Shown here: positions 55,243 to 64,000 of the stretch, in pieces | Layout of the letters: every line of letters begins with the position of its first letter | Position numbering within the stretch: the first letter of the stretch is position 1 | From: Paramyrothecium sp. XJ0827 | Taxonomy: Eukaryota > Ascomycota > Sordariomycetes > Hypocreales > Stachybotryaceae | Direction: 5' to 3' | Assembly (NCBI GenBank): GCA_020881915.1 | Contig: JAJFPB010000004.1 | Span: 3,906,001-3,970,000 of the forward strand | Length of the DNA: 64,000 bases | Program-made: the position numbers and the translations under genes | The notes under the pieces: generated by a model | The model's input: only the letters and a program-made list of their open reading frames with translations | The model's database searches: none | What the model was told of the DNA's origin: nothing

Positions 55243-58105
55243 TCAGCCGCCGATTCTCTGTCGCTTCGTGCGCTCGGCGTGCGAGCTGGATGGATCCTCT
55301 GACGGTACCGCCCAAAGCGCGGCTCGCTTCCTAGGTCTCGATGGACCGGCGGGCCCGACATCATTGTCGTACAGGTCCTCGGCGTCCATGGTTAGCGCGT
55401 AGGGGCTCTTCATGTCCGCAATGACCGGGGTACCAGGGCTGTTGGCAGACAACGGCCAGGGGGAGAGGACGGAGTTGAACGAGGAGCCTATCTCCTCGAT
55501 GCCCAAGAAACGTGGGTAGTCCCGCGCCTCGCGCGGCGTAGCTAGCTCCGAAATGGCTTCAATCGACGTCTGATCCTGATCCGCGTCCCCCCTGCCCATG
55601 ATCATGCTCTGCAGCGAGAGGCGCGAGCTTCGCCGGCTGTCCAAGTAGGTCCGCAGGTCGTAGCACTGCCGGCACGAAGGGTAGACGGCGTAGCGGTCTG
55701 CGTCATCCCGCTGCCGGGGAAGCTGTGGCCGCGTCTGCTGCCCGCACTTCTCCTGGATGTCGTCGAAAATGTCGGCCATGGGCGTGAAGAATGTTTGCCG
55801 AGGGCCCGGGCCCCAGTAGCGGTTGCGGCCCCAGAGCTGGCCGACGAGACAGTTGGTTTCGGCGTCGATGATGGCGGCGCCGCTATCGCCCTCCACACCG
55901 ATGCCGCCGCGGATCCAAGCTTCTTCGTTATCGCAGGGAAATGGTTCCTCGACGAACCACTCTCTGGTTGCCTTTTGTGTGCCGTTATCCTCACCGCTGA
56001 CGTACGCGGGAATCTCGCAAATTTGTCCGCGTTGGTAGCCAGAGGTGCGACCACTAGAAATGACCGGGGCGCCGGGTATGACGGCGGACACCGATGTCAC
56101 TAGAGGTTCCTTGAATAATGGCTGAGTCTCTGATGGGAACCGGCGCAACATATTAGCATATCCGCCGTTTGCAGAGATGAGGGCCCAGTCCATGACAACG
56201 AGAGGCTTGTCCTTGCCATTGTCCTCCCAGTACGGATCGTGGGAAATGCGCGTAGTCTTGAGGTTCAGCCCAGATGTGACCTCTAGGTCTCCCAACCTGA
56301 AGTTGTCTCCTGGAGTGATGGCATCATGAGCTTCATTCATACAGCGGCTACGATCCTGTGGTGAAGGATGCTCGATCTGGACGGCTTTGAAGCTCTGGTA
56401 CGCTTCGAGGAACGGATGGAAGTTGCCTAGCCAATAATACCCGCCGCCCACGGTCAGACAGGGTCCTAGAGTAGCGGTGCTTTCGTCGCAGGTGTTACTT
56501 CCCGGGATGCCGATGCTGTCTCCCATGCGGGGCTCTGCGAAGAAATAGGGGTTTCTGGCGGGACATATGTCGTCCGGGTGGTCTCTGCTCAGGCCTCTAG
56601 CCCAAGTGCAGCGCTCGACCTTGCCCTCGGAAAAGACAAAGGACACAGTGCGACGGTAGTTGTCGGGTAGCAGGTCGACAACGTGGCCCGCGATCATAAC
56701 CTTCTTGGCGCGAGATATCCTGTTCTTCGTCATGATGGATATGCGCCGCGCCTGTGGCGTCCTGCCACGGGTGACGCTGATGACGTGCTCCGGGCCGGAC
56801 CATGTGGGCATGAACTCGGCGAGGAATGGTAGGACCGCGTGCTCGAACACCATGGGGAAGCTTGCCGTCTCTAGGTATCTGCTGGCGCGGTTGCGAACCA
56901 GGTCGGTCGGGCTGTCGGCGCTTTTGGGAGTACCTTTGATGATTTCAGTATGAACGAAGCGCCACAAGATACAGGAAAGTATGACGGTATTTCTCAAGTC
57001 ATGATGGGCCTGGACTTAGATTTAATGACAATTACTTACCAGCTGTTCTCTTCGTCTTTTTATCGACCGCGCTCCTGAGCTGCTCCTGGCACTTCCTCTT
57101 GCTGGCATTTACCGTGGTGTCGCTCTGGTCTACAGGCAGGCGGCGCTTAGATGTTGCCGCGGCCTTGCCATCTTGATTGGTGCCAGCGTTTTGCACTGCT
57201 ACTGGCGTGCCCACGACGGGTGTGGGCAGCTGCCATTCCTTGATCTCGGCGTCACCAACCTCGGGGTGCGAGACGGAGATGTGGGTTTTGAGCAGACGCG
57301 TGCTCTGGAAGGAGGTCTCGGTGCACCCGGGACAGGGGCAGACGAGGAGGTGGTCGCTCTTCACGTGCCAGACGAGGCCGTCCCGCGACGCGAAGCTGGG
57401 GTGCCTGCACCCGGCCCAGTTGCAGGAGTGCGTGTGGACCGCCTTGACGTGGGCTTCGAGGTCCTGCTCGGAGTGGAAGGACGCCTGGCACTGGGGGCCC
57501 AGGCAGACCAGAGGCGGGCCGGAGGCGGCAGGCACGTCGCCAGCACCGCCGAGAGGGCTCGGGACCCGGGAGTGGGTCTTCATCAACGAGATGACCTCGC
57601 TCCGTTCTGTCTGGACCGGCGACAGCAGAGAGCCCGTGGTCGAGGAGGCGGACGTCTCGAAGCTGTCCGTGCTCCTGGCCCTGGACGGTAGAGTGCTGGT
57701 CGGCGACGCAAGTTCGCGATTGTTCGGCGGCGGGAAGAAGACGTCCGCGGGAAAGGGCCGCGTGCCGGGCTCATCCAAGACATTTACACAATGGCCCGAG
57801 AGCGTCGTCCATGTAGACGAGGTGCACAGGCCGGCGGCGGCGGCGCTCTCGTAGTACCGGTAGCCCCCGTCGTCCTTGTGCTTAATGTGGTTGCCGCCGC
57901 GCTCGTTGTAGAGCAACGGCACGCCGAGGGCTAAGTTGTCGCTCCCCAGCCACGGCAGAGGCAGAGACAGAGGTAGAGGCAGAGGTAGAGGCAGAGGCAG
58001 AGGAGGAGCCGTTCGGGACGTGGTGGGGCCGGGCGATGGCTGTGGCTGCTGGCCCGCCCGTGGCATGGCGGGCATGGCGGGCAGGTGCGGATACACGGGG
58101 CGCAT
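55243..58105 (-). CDS. C2H2 zinc-finger protein fused to a trypsin-like serine-protease fold
   Basis: Exon 1 (58105-57040) and exon 2 (56933-55243) keep frame and give 918 residues. Upstream of ATG 58105 the frame is open but has no ATG. Residues 35-51 are a Pro-Leu repeat. Three C2H2 fingers follow, of the CX4C-X12/13-HX4H kind: C201/C206/H219/H224, C228/C233/H247/H252 and C256/C261/H275/H280. After a basic linker (KRKCQEQLRSAVDKKTKR), the second half has features of a chymotrypsin-fold peptidase: LTVGGGYYWLGNFHPF with His528, VVMDWALIS with Asp604, and GVEGDSGAAIID with Ser706, a plausible full triad. Ser/Arg-rich, low-complexity C-terminus with a basic RKRAA and KRQR patch, possible nuclear signals. 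Domain identity is inferred from motifs; whether it is proteolytic, and on what, is unknown. Confidence 0.8.
57953..58002 (-). repeat. GGCAGA/GGTAGA hexamer repeat coding for Pro-Leu
   Basis: About eight tandem 6-bp units, read on the minus strand as CTG/CCT-type codons for alternating Pro and Leu near the N-terminus of the zinc-finger/protease protein. Confidence 0.8.
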
Positions 58106-58814
58106 ATGTGGAGCCTCTGGCTCTGCTCGGGCCCGTGAAGAGAGGCTTCCCTTGGTGCCGGAAAGCCAAGACAGTTCAGATGTGAGAAAAAACAAATCAA
58201 ACGCACATGGCGGGTAAGAATAACGAGAAAAGAGAAGAGCCAACAAGACCGGTTTCCAAAAATAATGCGCGCTTCGACGGTTTTGAGGGGGCCCATTTTC
58301 GAATGCTGTACGGCAGGGATGCTCTGCGTCAAAGTCCTACAGCAGAGGTCAGCTGGGGGCCGTTGACCGGGGTCGCGAGGTGCGCTGTTGGCTCCCCGCT
58401 GGCGCTCCCTCTGGTGCCAACTGAACTGTGGTGATCCTTAGGCAGCCGCCTTTGGTTGCCTCTTCTTGGCTCTGCTTCCTGGTCCAGGAGTTGTGGCTGT
58501 GGCCTAGGCGGACCACCACTTCATCGTCCGCTTGCTCCAAGCTATGAAGAAACACCCACCACAGGGGAATCTGCCTCGCTTACTTCACAATCGACAAATG
58601 TGCTCTTACAATAAAGGAAGGGAAAAAATCCCTTGCCATTCTCAGGATTGAAAAGGCCCTATTACATCTAATTTTCAGAGGCAACCCTCGAAATGCCTTG
58701 TCCCGTCCACTTACACCTTGTTATGCCCTATCCTGCGCTTCCGTCTTACCAATGACGCTAGACCATGCTGTTAGAATCAATAAAAAACCAAGGCCGTCAC
58801 AACGCTCGAAATCC
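58106..58814. other. Intergenic, promoter of the zinc-finger/protease gene and 3' side of POL2
   Basis: Both flanking genes are on the minus strand. The upstream frame of the zinc-finger gene stays open to about 58246 without ATG. No separate gene seen. Confidence 0.55.
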
Positions 58815-61800
58815 TCATATACTCTGGTACAAGCCTTCCACCACATCCTCCAACATCCTGAGCCCGTAGAACTTGGCGACGCGCCTCATCACACCCAGCT
58901 TCCGCCCAATCGCCTCCTTGGAGACGACTTCTTTCCACTCTCCGCTGCATGTGCAATGCTCCATAAAGTCGTTCAGCCGCAACGCACCGCATCGTCCGCA
59001 CTTGAGGTCTTGCGCCGACCACTCCACGACCCAGCTCTCCACCAGGCACAGCAGCCGCTCCTCAATGGCGATCCTGTCGTATTCTGTGCCGCAGAAGCTG
59101 CAGTGCCAGCTCTGTCCCTCCCCAAATAGATCTTCGTCTCGGCAGAAGTCGAGATCCCGCGCCATGGTACAGCTGTCGCATGAGACCTGAGTCAACTTCA
59201 AGCTCTCCGATGGGTTCGTGAATGTGCCGTCCTTGGAGAACTCCCGGACGTCGAACAGTGCCAGCAACTCCTTGCGTAACAAACGTGCCTCTAGCGTGAT
59301 GTTCTTGTCCAGGGAAAGCACTTGCATCAATGATTTGATAAGCTCAAGGATTGGATTCTGAGGGTTCAGGTGAGATCCAGGCAAGGATGGGAAGGTGTAG
59401 TCCCCGGCCAATTCCGGATGGAGGAGCTCCCGCTTCTGTTGGTTGATAAGACCCATGATCGCCTTTTTAAGCGGTTTCTCAAAAGCTTTCCCCAGGATAA
59501 TTTGGCCCTCCTCCCCAATCTTGTCTCGGTTGGGTAGTTGAGTTAACCGTGGCGTTGAGTCCGCGTCTCCAGCCTGGGGACGCTTGAGGTTGTGCATCAG
59601 CTGGATGAACTCTATCACCCAGTCCTGGAACGTCGACTGGAGCCTGACAGGGAGGAAAGTGGCCATCTGCCAATGCATAATGGTCTTCAGATTTTGCTCC
59701 TCCACCTCGAGGACTTCCTCGCACGCACGGCCGCCGTAATTGAACTCATCATACCAAACCAAGTAATCCCAGTACTCCTTGATCTCCAAGTCGATGAAGT
59801 GGAACAGCGGCTTCGTCTTGATCGACTTGATGATATACTGACTGTACGCAAAGGCACTGCCTACTTCGGCTTTGGTCGTTTGCAGTATCAACCGATTGGC
59901 GTTGGCAAAGACGACTTGCGAGCCCACACGGCGGAAATCCGCCATGAGCTGCTGGAATGCCTTTCTAGACATCATTTGCACATAGTAATGTAGCGCCCGA
60001 TCGTACATGAAAGAATCGGGATTCTCCACCCACCGAACCAGGTGCTGTACCATCACGTCGGCCATCGTGTTGCCCCGACACGCTTCCGTCCACCAAGCCT
60101 TGACCATCTCGCGCAAGACCTGCACGCCGGCATTGGAAAATGCGTTCTCTGATGCAAGGACTTCTGATCCGTCTCCCGCAGGGTTGAAAGACATGGCATC
60201 GGCTCCTTCGAGCTCGTTGATGAGAGAAGACGTGAGTATGGTATTAATGGCCAGGTTACGAACGTCAAGGTCAATGCAAACCGACGAAAAAGTGCCAGGG
60301 TTGTTGATATTGGGCATCTTGACCGAGTCCATTGGCCCAAGGATGTCGTCCTTTTCATAGCCAGCATGATCCGGTCGAGGGCCGGGCGACCACCACAACA
60401 CCACCCCGTTGGCTTGAAGTCGTCGAGCATAAGCCACGTCGATCAAGAAGCGGGGATCGTCGCGCTCCAAGTTGCAGAGTGGCACATCACCGTACCGCGC
60501 CAGGGCGGTAAGATGTAGAATCCACGACCCGAGACCAAGGTAATGTCCCACCAGGCGACGCGCGACAATGCCCTGCCACCCAAGCGGTGGCAAGGAACTA
60601 TCCGTGGCGTCGTATTTCAGTGGAAGGACCGGGAACTCACCCAGGACCGGCACGTCGTGGATAAGTAGATTGCGTTGCGATGATTGGATCACCATCATCT
60701 GCGGCCGGGACTCGTCCTTGCGCATCCGTTTCACAATGTCTCCAATTTCAAGATGTGCTTTCCGACGAGTAGTTACTTGCGTCACCTTGAAGCTGATCTT
60801 GTCTTGGTATTTGAAGCAATCCTGCCAGTTGGTACCTGCAGCCTCTTCCGCACGTTTCTTGAGCATGTCTTGGTACACCCTTGAGACGTTGGGAAGATCT
60901 TGACCCAAATCTCGGCCTTTCTGCAGAATCACGACATGCGCCTGATCACTTGTAGTGGAGAACAGGCCGAAGATCTGTCGGTCACCAGCAGTGATGTGTG
61001 AGATGTAAATGTACGCAAGAGGCGAGGATTCTAGGTAAGTCCTTGCCTTTGGTGGCCGCATGAGGCCGGATAGGTCGAACCCTTGCTCGAGACCCTTGCC
61101 GAGCACACCGTCTTGTTGCAGGTCAAGCACACACTGATTGCCCAGTCGAAGGACGGCCCGGATATTGAGTGGGATATGCTTCTCATACACACCTTCAACA
61201 CTAGGGTGGTTCAGCAAGAGCGAGAACTTCTCGGCCTCGTGGAAGTATAGATCCTCAGGAACGGTGAGCTTGAACAAGTGGGTCGAGGGGTGACCACTGG
61301 GCAGCGTATAGTTAACCTGTTCCACATCGCACCCCTCGATCTCGACGTCGGGAAGATCCTTGCTTTTGAGGTTGAGTAGAAGCTGTCGTGGGACCTTGAT
61401 CTTCAGTGTGTGGATCTTGGCATCAATCAGAACATACGCAGTGACTATGCCGGGTGTGTCTGTCGCCCTGAGTTGAAGCAGCTGCCACGTATTGGTGAAG
61501 GTTATGTGGGCTTGCTTCATGAATGTTAGCTCGATATTGCTACCAGTCATGCCCTTCCTGTCTCCGAAAAGTTGTTTTCTGCGAAGGCGAGCTTGCTTCT
61601 GAAGTTTCCACTTCTGTTTTTGATATTGCAGGAAGGCAGGATAATCATCAGATGGGTCAGGCATGACTTTCGGCAAAGAGGCCATGGGGTCCGTCGACTC
61701 GGCAGGCTCTGGCGACTTGCGCTTCTGGACTGTGGGTGCCGGCTGCGACGAGGCAATCATGGCATTGACTGGTTTTGGCTTGAGTAGCTTAGCTCCATAG

Positions 61801-64000
61801 TCTTCCAAGTCCTCCAGTCGCGTGCCCTTGATGTTGGTGATGTCCTCGAGCGGGCCCTTGCTGAACAGGTCTGTCAACTTCTTCTGCTTCATCTTGTCAT
61901 CCTTGACATTAATCCTCCTTTGCAGCCAGTCTGGATGCGGAACCCTGGGTACTGGGTTTCGGACTTTCTGGAGGGCGGCTGGGATGGTGATGAGCTTTTG
62001 AATCACAGACCCCAATCTTTCTAGGTAATAGTCCCAGTCTAACAGGGCTCGTGGGTCGGTATCAGCAGGCTCCTCCTTGAGCCACTTCTTCAGGTATGTC
62101 CTCTTAACGGTTTCGTCGGCGGAGAAAATGGCAACGGGCACTGCACGTTCAGTGACAGGAGCATGCTTGGGCCGGGCGCAGATGATGAACTTGCAGTTCA
62201 AGCCCTTGTCCTTGACCATGCCTTCACCCAGGAAATCCGCCAAACGTTTGGCCGTAGTGATACTTGTCGACTTTTGAGACCCGTACTCCTCCAACGTCTT
62301 GCTCATGCTGCGGTTTTCTGAAATCAGCTCCATGAGCTCCTCGTCCGCCAGGGTCGAGCCTTTGCTGTGCAGCACATCCAGCCAGCGATTCGCAACCTTT
62401 GCGACGGCGGTGTAGCATTCTGTCAAGTCTTTCCCGTCCAGGAAAAATTTGAAGATTTGTTGTTGAAAGATCTTGATGAGCTTCAGCTCACCACGACGTT
62501 TCACTTCGAAGCCCTTCAGCTCGGCGAGACTGCCGTCGTCGTTGAACACTGCATATCGCTTTTTCAAGTTCTTGTCCTCCTCCTTTGAGGTGGGCAGAAC
62601 CATGGCCTTGTACGGACCATCAACCTCGAAAAAGATGGAGTTGTCGCTGTGGGTTTCATACTTGAACGTCTTTTCGTCGACCAAAGTTTGGTACTGGTGA
62701 TTGGTGAAGCGGTCATGAACCAGATGATTCAACATGACACAGGGATATGATATGTTCATCTTCTTTCCATTCTTGAGCTTGAATGAGAAATTCTCAGGGA
62801 AAGTTGCTGGCAGCATACACCAGATACCGTCGGTGTCCAGTTCGAGTGGCCGCCCGAGGCGTTCCACGAGCTGCCGGGCAAGCTGAATGATGGTCGCGCC
62901 GGTCAAGCAGGTAACGCCTGCCATCTCCATTGAATACCATCGCGAACCTTTTCTCATGACGTAGCCGTAGAAAGAGTTGAGAATGACTTTGTGAGCGAGC
63001 TGTAAGGAATCATACAAAATGATCATCTTCTTGGCAGCATCCACTTCACTGGGTGTCGCACCAGAGCCCTTCAGTTGCTCTGTTTTGCCCTTCCACACTT
63101 TGGCTTTTCCCTTATAATCATAACGACGATCACGGAAATCTCGCACCGTGTTGATATAGAAAGGGTTCTCCCGTTGACAGATAATCGCTTCCCGGACAAT
63201 GGTGGTAGAGTCGTGGATCTTGTGGTAAACCTTTTGCGAGTATAATTGCAGACGTTTCCGCACTAGAGCTGCCTGTTCATCTAAGCTCAGATCTTGGAAA
63301 GTTCGCATCGGCGCATTTGGATACTTGCCCGGGAACTTCTCGTTTTCCAGGGTATTTCTGATCATGTTGTACTCATCACGCTTCGCAGGTATGTACTCTC
63401 CTCGCCAGGCCCAGGGCATGCGTCGATCACAAGTCTTTCCCGGGCGGTTGAAGTCGCAGGCTGCACAATCAGACTCATTGATCATAGAATCGGGTTGAAG
63501 ACGGTTTGTGGTCATGATGTTCGGATACATAGAAGCAACATCAAGATGGTAGATCAAAGGCGCCTCGTTTCGATTTGGCGTTTCTTTTAGCTTCATCAGG
63601 CGTTTCGAGATCTGTTCCTTGACCTCATCGTAGTTTTCCACGTCTTCTAGCTTCTTCTTCTCCTCGACCGTGATGGCAAACTTGAGCGCGGCGTCTAGAT
63701 CCCGTAGAAGCTCGTCCACAGCAGTTGGATCAACAGCAAAGTCCACTGGGATGTCAGATCGAAACACGCCAGCCTCGATACTCTCGACGTGACCACCAAC
63801 GTAGGTTTCTGAGTCGAGTAGATGACCATCCCAAAAAGCTTCACGGGGTGAAATGTACTTATTTGGCAGCACGATCTCCTTTTGGTATGCCTGCACCATC
63901 AACAACATCTCGCACAGCGTACCAGTACCCTTTCGCAAGGCATCGTCACCGCCCAGTGGCAGAATGGTACATAGGGAGAAGATGAAAGGATGCACATATT
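58815..64000 (-). CDS. POL2: DNA polymerase epsilon catalytic subunit A (POL2), 5' end outside the window
   Basis: An uninterrupted frame runs from the right edge (first whole codon 63998-63996) to a stop at 58815; about 1728 residues are visible and no ATG near the edge is a start. By comparison with yeast Pol2, the N-terminal 500 or so residues, including most of the exonuclease domain, are missing. Visible in order: RKGTGTLCEMLLMVQAY; polymerase motif A LDVASMYPNIM; the CysX cysteines CAAC-x8-C of the P domain, which bind an iron-sulphur cluster in yeast; motif B KVILNSFYGYVMRKG; motif C ELDTDGIW with both aspartates. Then come the inactive second polymerase-exonuclease half and the C-terminal zinc modules CDSC...CSFC (CysA) and CGRC...CTC (CysB), which hold the Dpb2 subunit. 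This is the leading-strand replicase. A single exon over 5.2 kb is normal for this gene. Confidence 0.97.
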   Translation of the reverse strand, partial: YVHPFIFSLCTILPLGGDDALRKGTGTLCEMLLMVQAYQKEIVLPNKYISPREAFWDGHLLDSETYVGGHVESIEAGVFRSDIPVDFAVDPTAVDELLRDLDAALKFAITVEEKKKLEDVENYDEVKEQISKRLMKLKETPNRNEAPLIYHLDVASMYPNIMTTNRLQPDSMINESDCAACDFNRPGKTCDRRMPWAWRGEYIPAKRDEYNMIRNTLENEKFPGKYPNAPMRTFQDLSLDEQAALVRKRLQLYSQKVYHKIHDSTTIVREAIICQRENPFYINTVRDFRDRRYDYKGKAKVWKGKTEQLKGSGATPSEVDAAKKMIILYDSLQLAHKVILNSFYGYVMRKGSRWYSMEMAGVTCLTGATIIQLARQLVERLGRPLELDTDGIWCMLPATFPENFSFKLKNGKKMNISYPCVMLNHLVHDRFTNHQYQTLVDEKTFKYETHSDNSIFFEVDGPYKAMVLPTSKEEDKNLKKRYAVFNDDGSLAELKGFEVKRRGELKLIKIFQQQIFKFFLDGKDLTECYTAVAKVANRWLDVLHSKGSTLADEELMELISENRSMSKTLEEYGSQKSTSITTAKRLADFLGEGMVKDKGLNCKFIICARPKHAPVTERAVPVAIFSADETVKRTYLKKWLKEEPADTDPRALLDWDYYLERLGSVIQKLITIPAALQKVRNPVPRVPHPDWLQRRINVKDDKMKQKKLTDLFSKGPLEDITNIKGTRLEDLEDYGAKLLKPKPVNAMIASSQPAPTVQKRKSPEPAESTDPMASLPKVMPDPSDDYPAFLQYQKQKWKLQKQARLRRKQLFGDRKGMTGSNIELTFMKQAHITFTNTWQLLQLRATDTPGIVTAYVLIDAKIHTLKIKVPRQLLLNLKSKDLPDVEIEGCDVEQVNYTLPSGHPSTHLFKLTVPEDLYFHEAEKFSLLLNHPSVEGVYEKHIPLNIRAVLRLGNQCVLDLQQDGVLGKGLEQGFDLSGLMRPPKARTYLESSPLAYIYISHITAGDRQIFGLFSTTSDQAHVVILQKGRDLGQDLPNVSRVYQDMLKKRAEEAAGTNWQDCFKYQDKISFKVTQVTTRRKAHLEIGDIVKRMRKDESRPQMMVIQSSQRNLLIHDVPVLGEFPVLPLKYDATDSSLPPLGWQGIVARRLVGHYLGLGSWILHLTALARYGDVPLCNLERDDPRFLIDVAYARRLQANGVVLWWSPGPRPDHAGYEKDDILGPMDSVKMPNINNPGTFSSVCIDLDVRNLAINTILTSSLINELEGADAMSFNPAGDGSEVLASENAFSNAGVQVLREMVKAWWTEACRGNTMADVMVQHLVRWVENPDSFMYDRALHYYVQMMSRKAFQQLMADFRRVGSQVVFANANRLILQTTKAEVGSAFAYSQYIIKSIKTKPLFHFIDLEIKEYWDYLVWYDEFNYGGRACEEVLEVEEQNLKTIMHWQMATFLPVRLQSTFQDWVIEFIQLMHNLKRPQAGDADSTPRLTQLPNRDKIGEEGQIILGKAFEKPLKKAIMGLINQQKRELLHPELAGDYTFPSLPGSHLNPQNPILELIKSLMQVLSLDKNITLEARLLRKELLALFDVREFSKDGTFTNPSESLKLTQVSCDSCTMARDLDFCRDEDLFGEGQSWHCSFCGTEYDRIAIEERLLCLVESWVVEWSAQDLKCGRCGALRLNDFMEHCTCSGEWKEVVSKEAIGRKLGVMRRVAKFYGLRMLEDVVEGLYQSI

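Overview
The window looks like chromosomal DNA of a filamentous ascomycete (Pezizomycotina). Genes lie on both strands, are well spaced, and are interrupted by short introns (about 45-140 bp) with GT...AG ends and CTAAC/CTGAC-like branch sites. Several genes are typical of moulds: an acetate-transporter homologue, the fused long form of CWH43, a DUF6594 membrane protein, a cytochrome P450, a secreted GH5 glycosidase and a GPI-anchored wall protein. Protein resemblance suggests Sordariomycetes, but I cannot name a genus. Everything here is read by eye; no alignments were run.

Layout: 1-1967, no clear gene. 1968-2854 (+), acetate transporter family protein. 3220-3865 (-), small mitochondrial LEA-like repeat protein. 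4690-5502 (-), unknown single-pass membrane protein. 5832-7682 (-), mitochondrial GatB/PET112. 8887-10573 (+), DUF6594 membrane protein. 11116-12032 (+), broken paralogue of the branchpoint-binding protein BBP/SF1. An AT-rich patch and an intron-containing tRNA-Ala (12680-12778) follow, then a 1.8 kb gene-poor stretch. 14598-15420 (+), GPI-anchored Ser/Thr-rich protein. 15817-20024 (-), VPS41 of HOPS. 20687-26636 (+), APC1 of the anaphase-promoting complex. 27169-28550 (-), eIF3e. 29027-29565 (+), mitoribosomal mL49. 30031-33246 (-), SWI1 (ARID subunit of SWI/SNF). A gene-free 4.3 kb zone follows. 37525-38784 (-), UTP6. 39482-42816 (+), CWH43. 44343-46312 (+), cytochrome P450. 47266-48649 (+), secreted GH5 enzyme. 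49853-51786 (+), CCCH/FG-repeat nucleoporin-like protein. 52123-52687 (-), ribosomal protein uS10. 53215-55240 (+), CUE-domain ASCC2/Cue3-like protein. 55243-58105 (-), a C2H2 zinc-finger/trypsin-fold fusion. 58815-64000 (-), the C-terminal two thirds or more of DNA polymerase epsilon catalytic subunit POL2, running off the right edge.

Most of the window is housekeeping: translation (eIF3e, uS10, mL49, GatB, UTP6 in ribosome assembly), cell cycle and replication (APC1, POL2), chromatin (SWI1), trafficking (VPS41) and GPI-lipid remodelling (CWH43). Accessory genes are interspersed (P450, GH5, GPI protein, DUF6594). Several pairs are head-to-head (GatB/DUF6594, VPS41/APC1, eIF3e/mL49, UTP6/CWH43, uS10/CUE protein). 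The uS10/CUE pair is notable because, in the known ribosome-quality-control pathway, ubiquitinated uS10 is the signal read by the complex that contains the CUE-domain protein.

The most unusual items are the frameshifted BBP/SF1 paralogue that has lost its zinc knuckles, the three-finger C2H2 protein fused to a serine-protease fold with an apparent complete catalytic triad, and the uS10/ASCC2-like divergent pair. I found no CRISPR, operon, phage or intact transposon structures.
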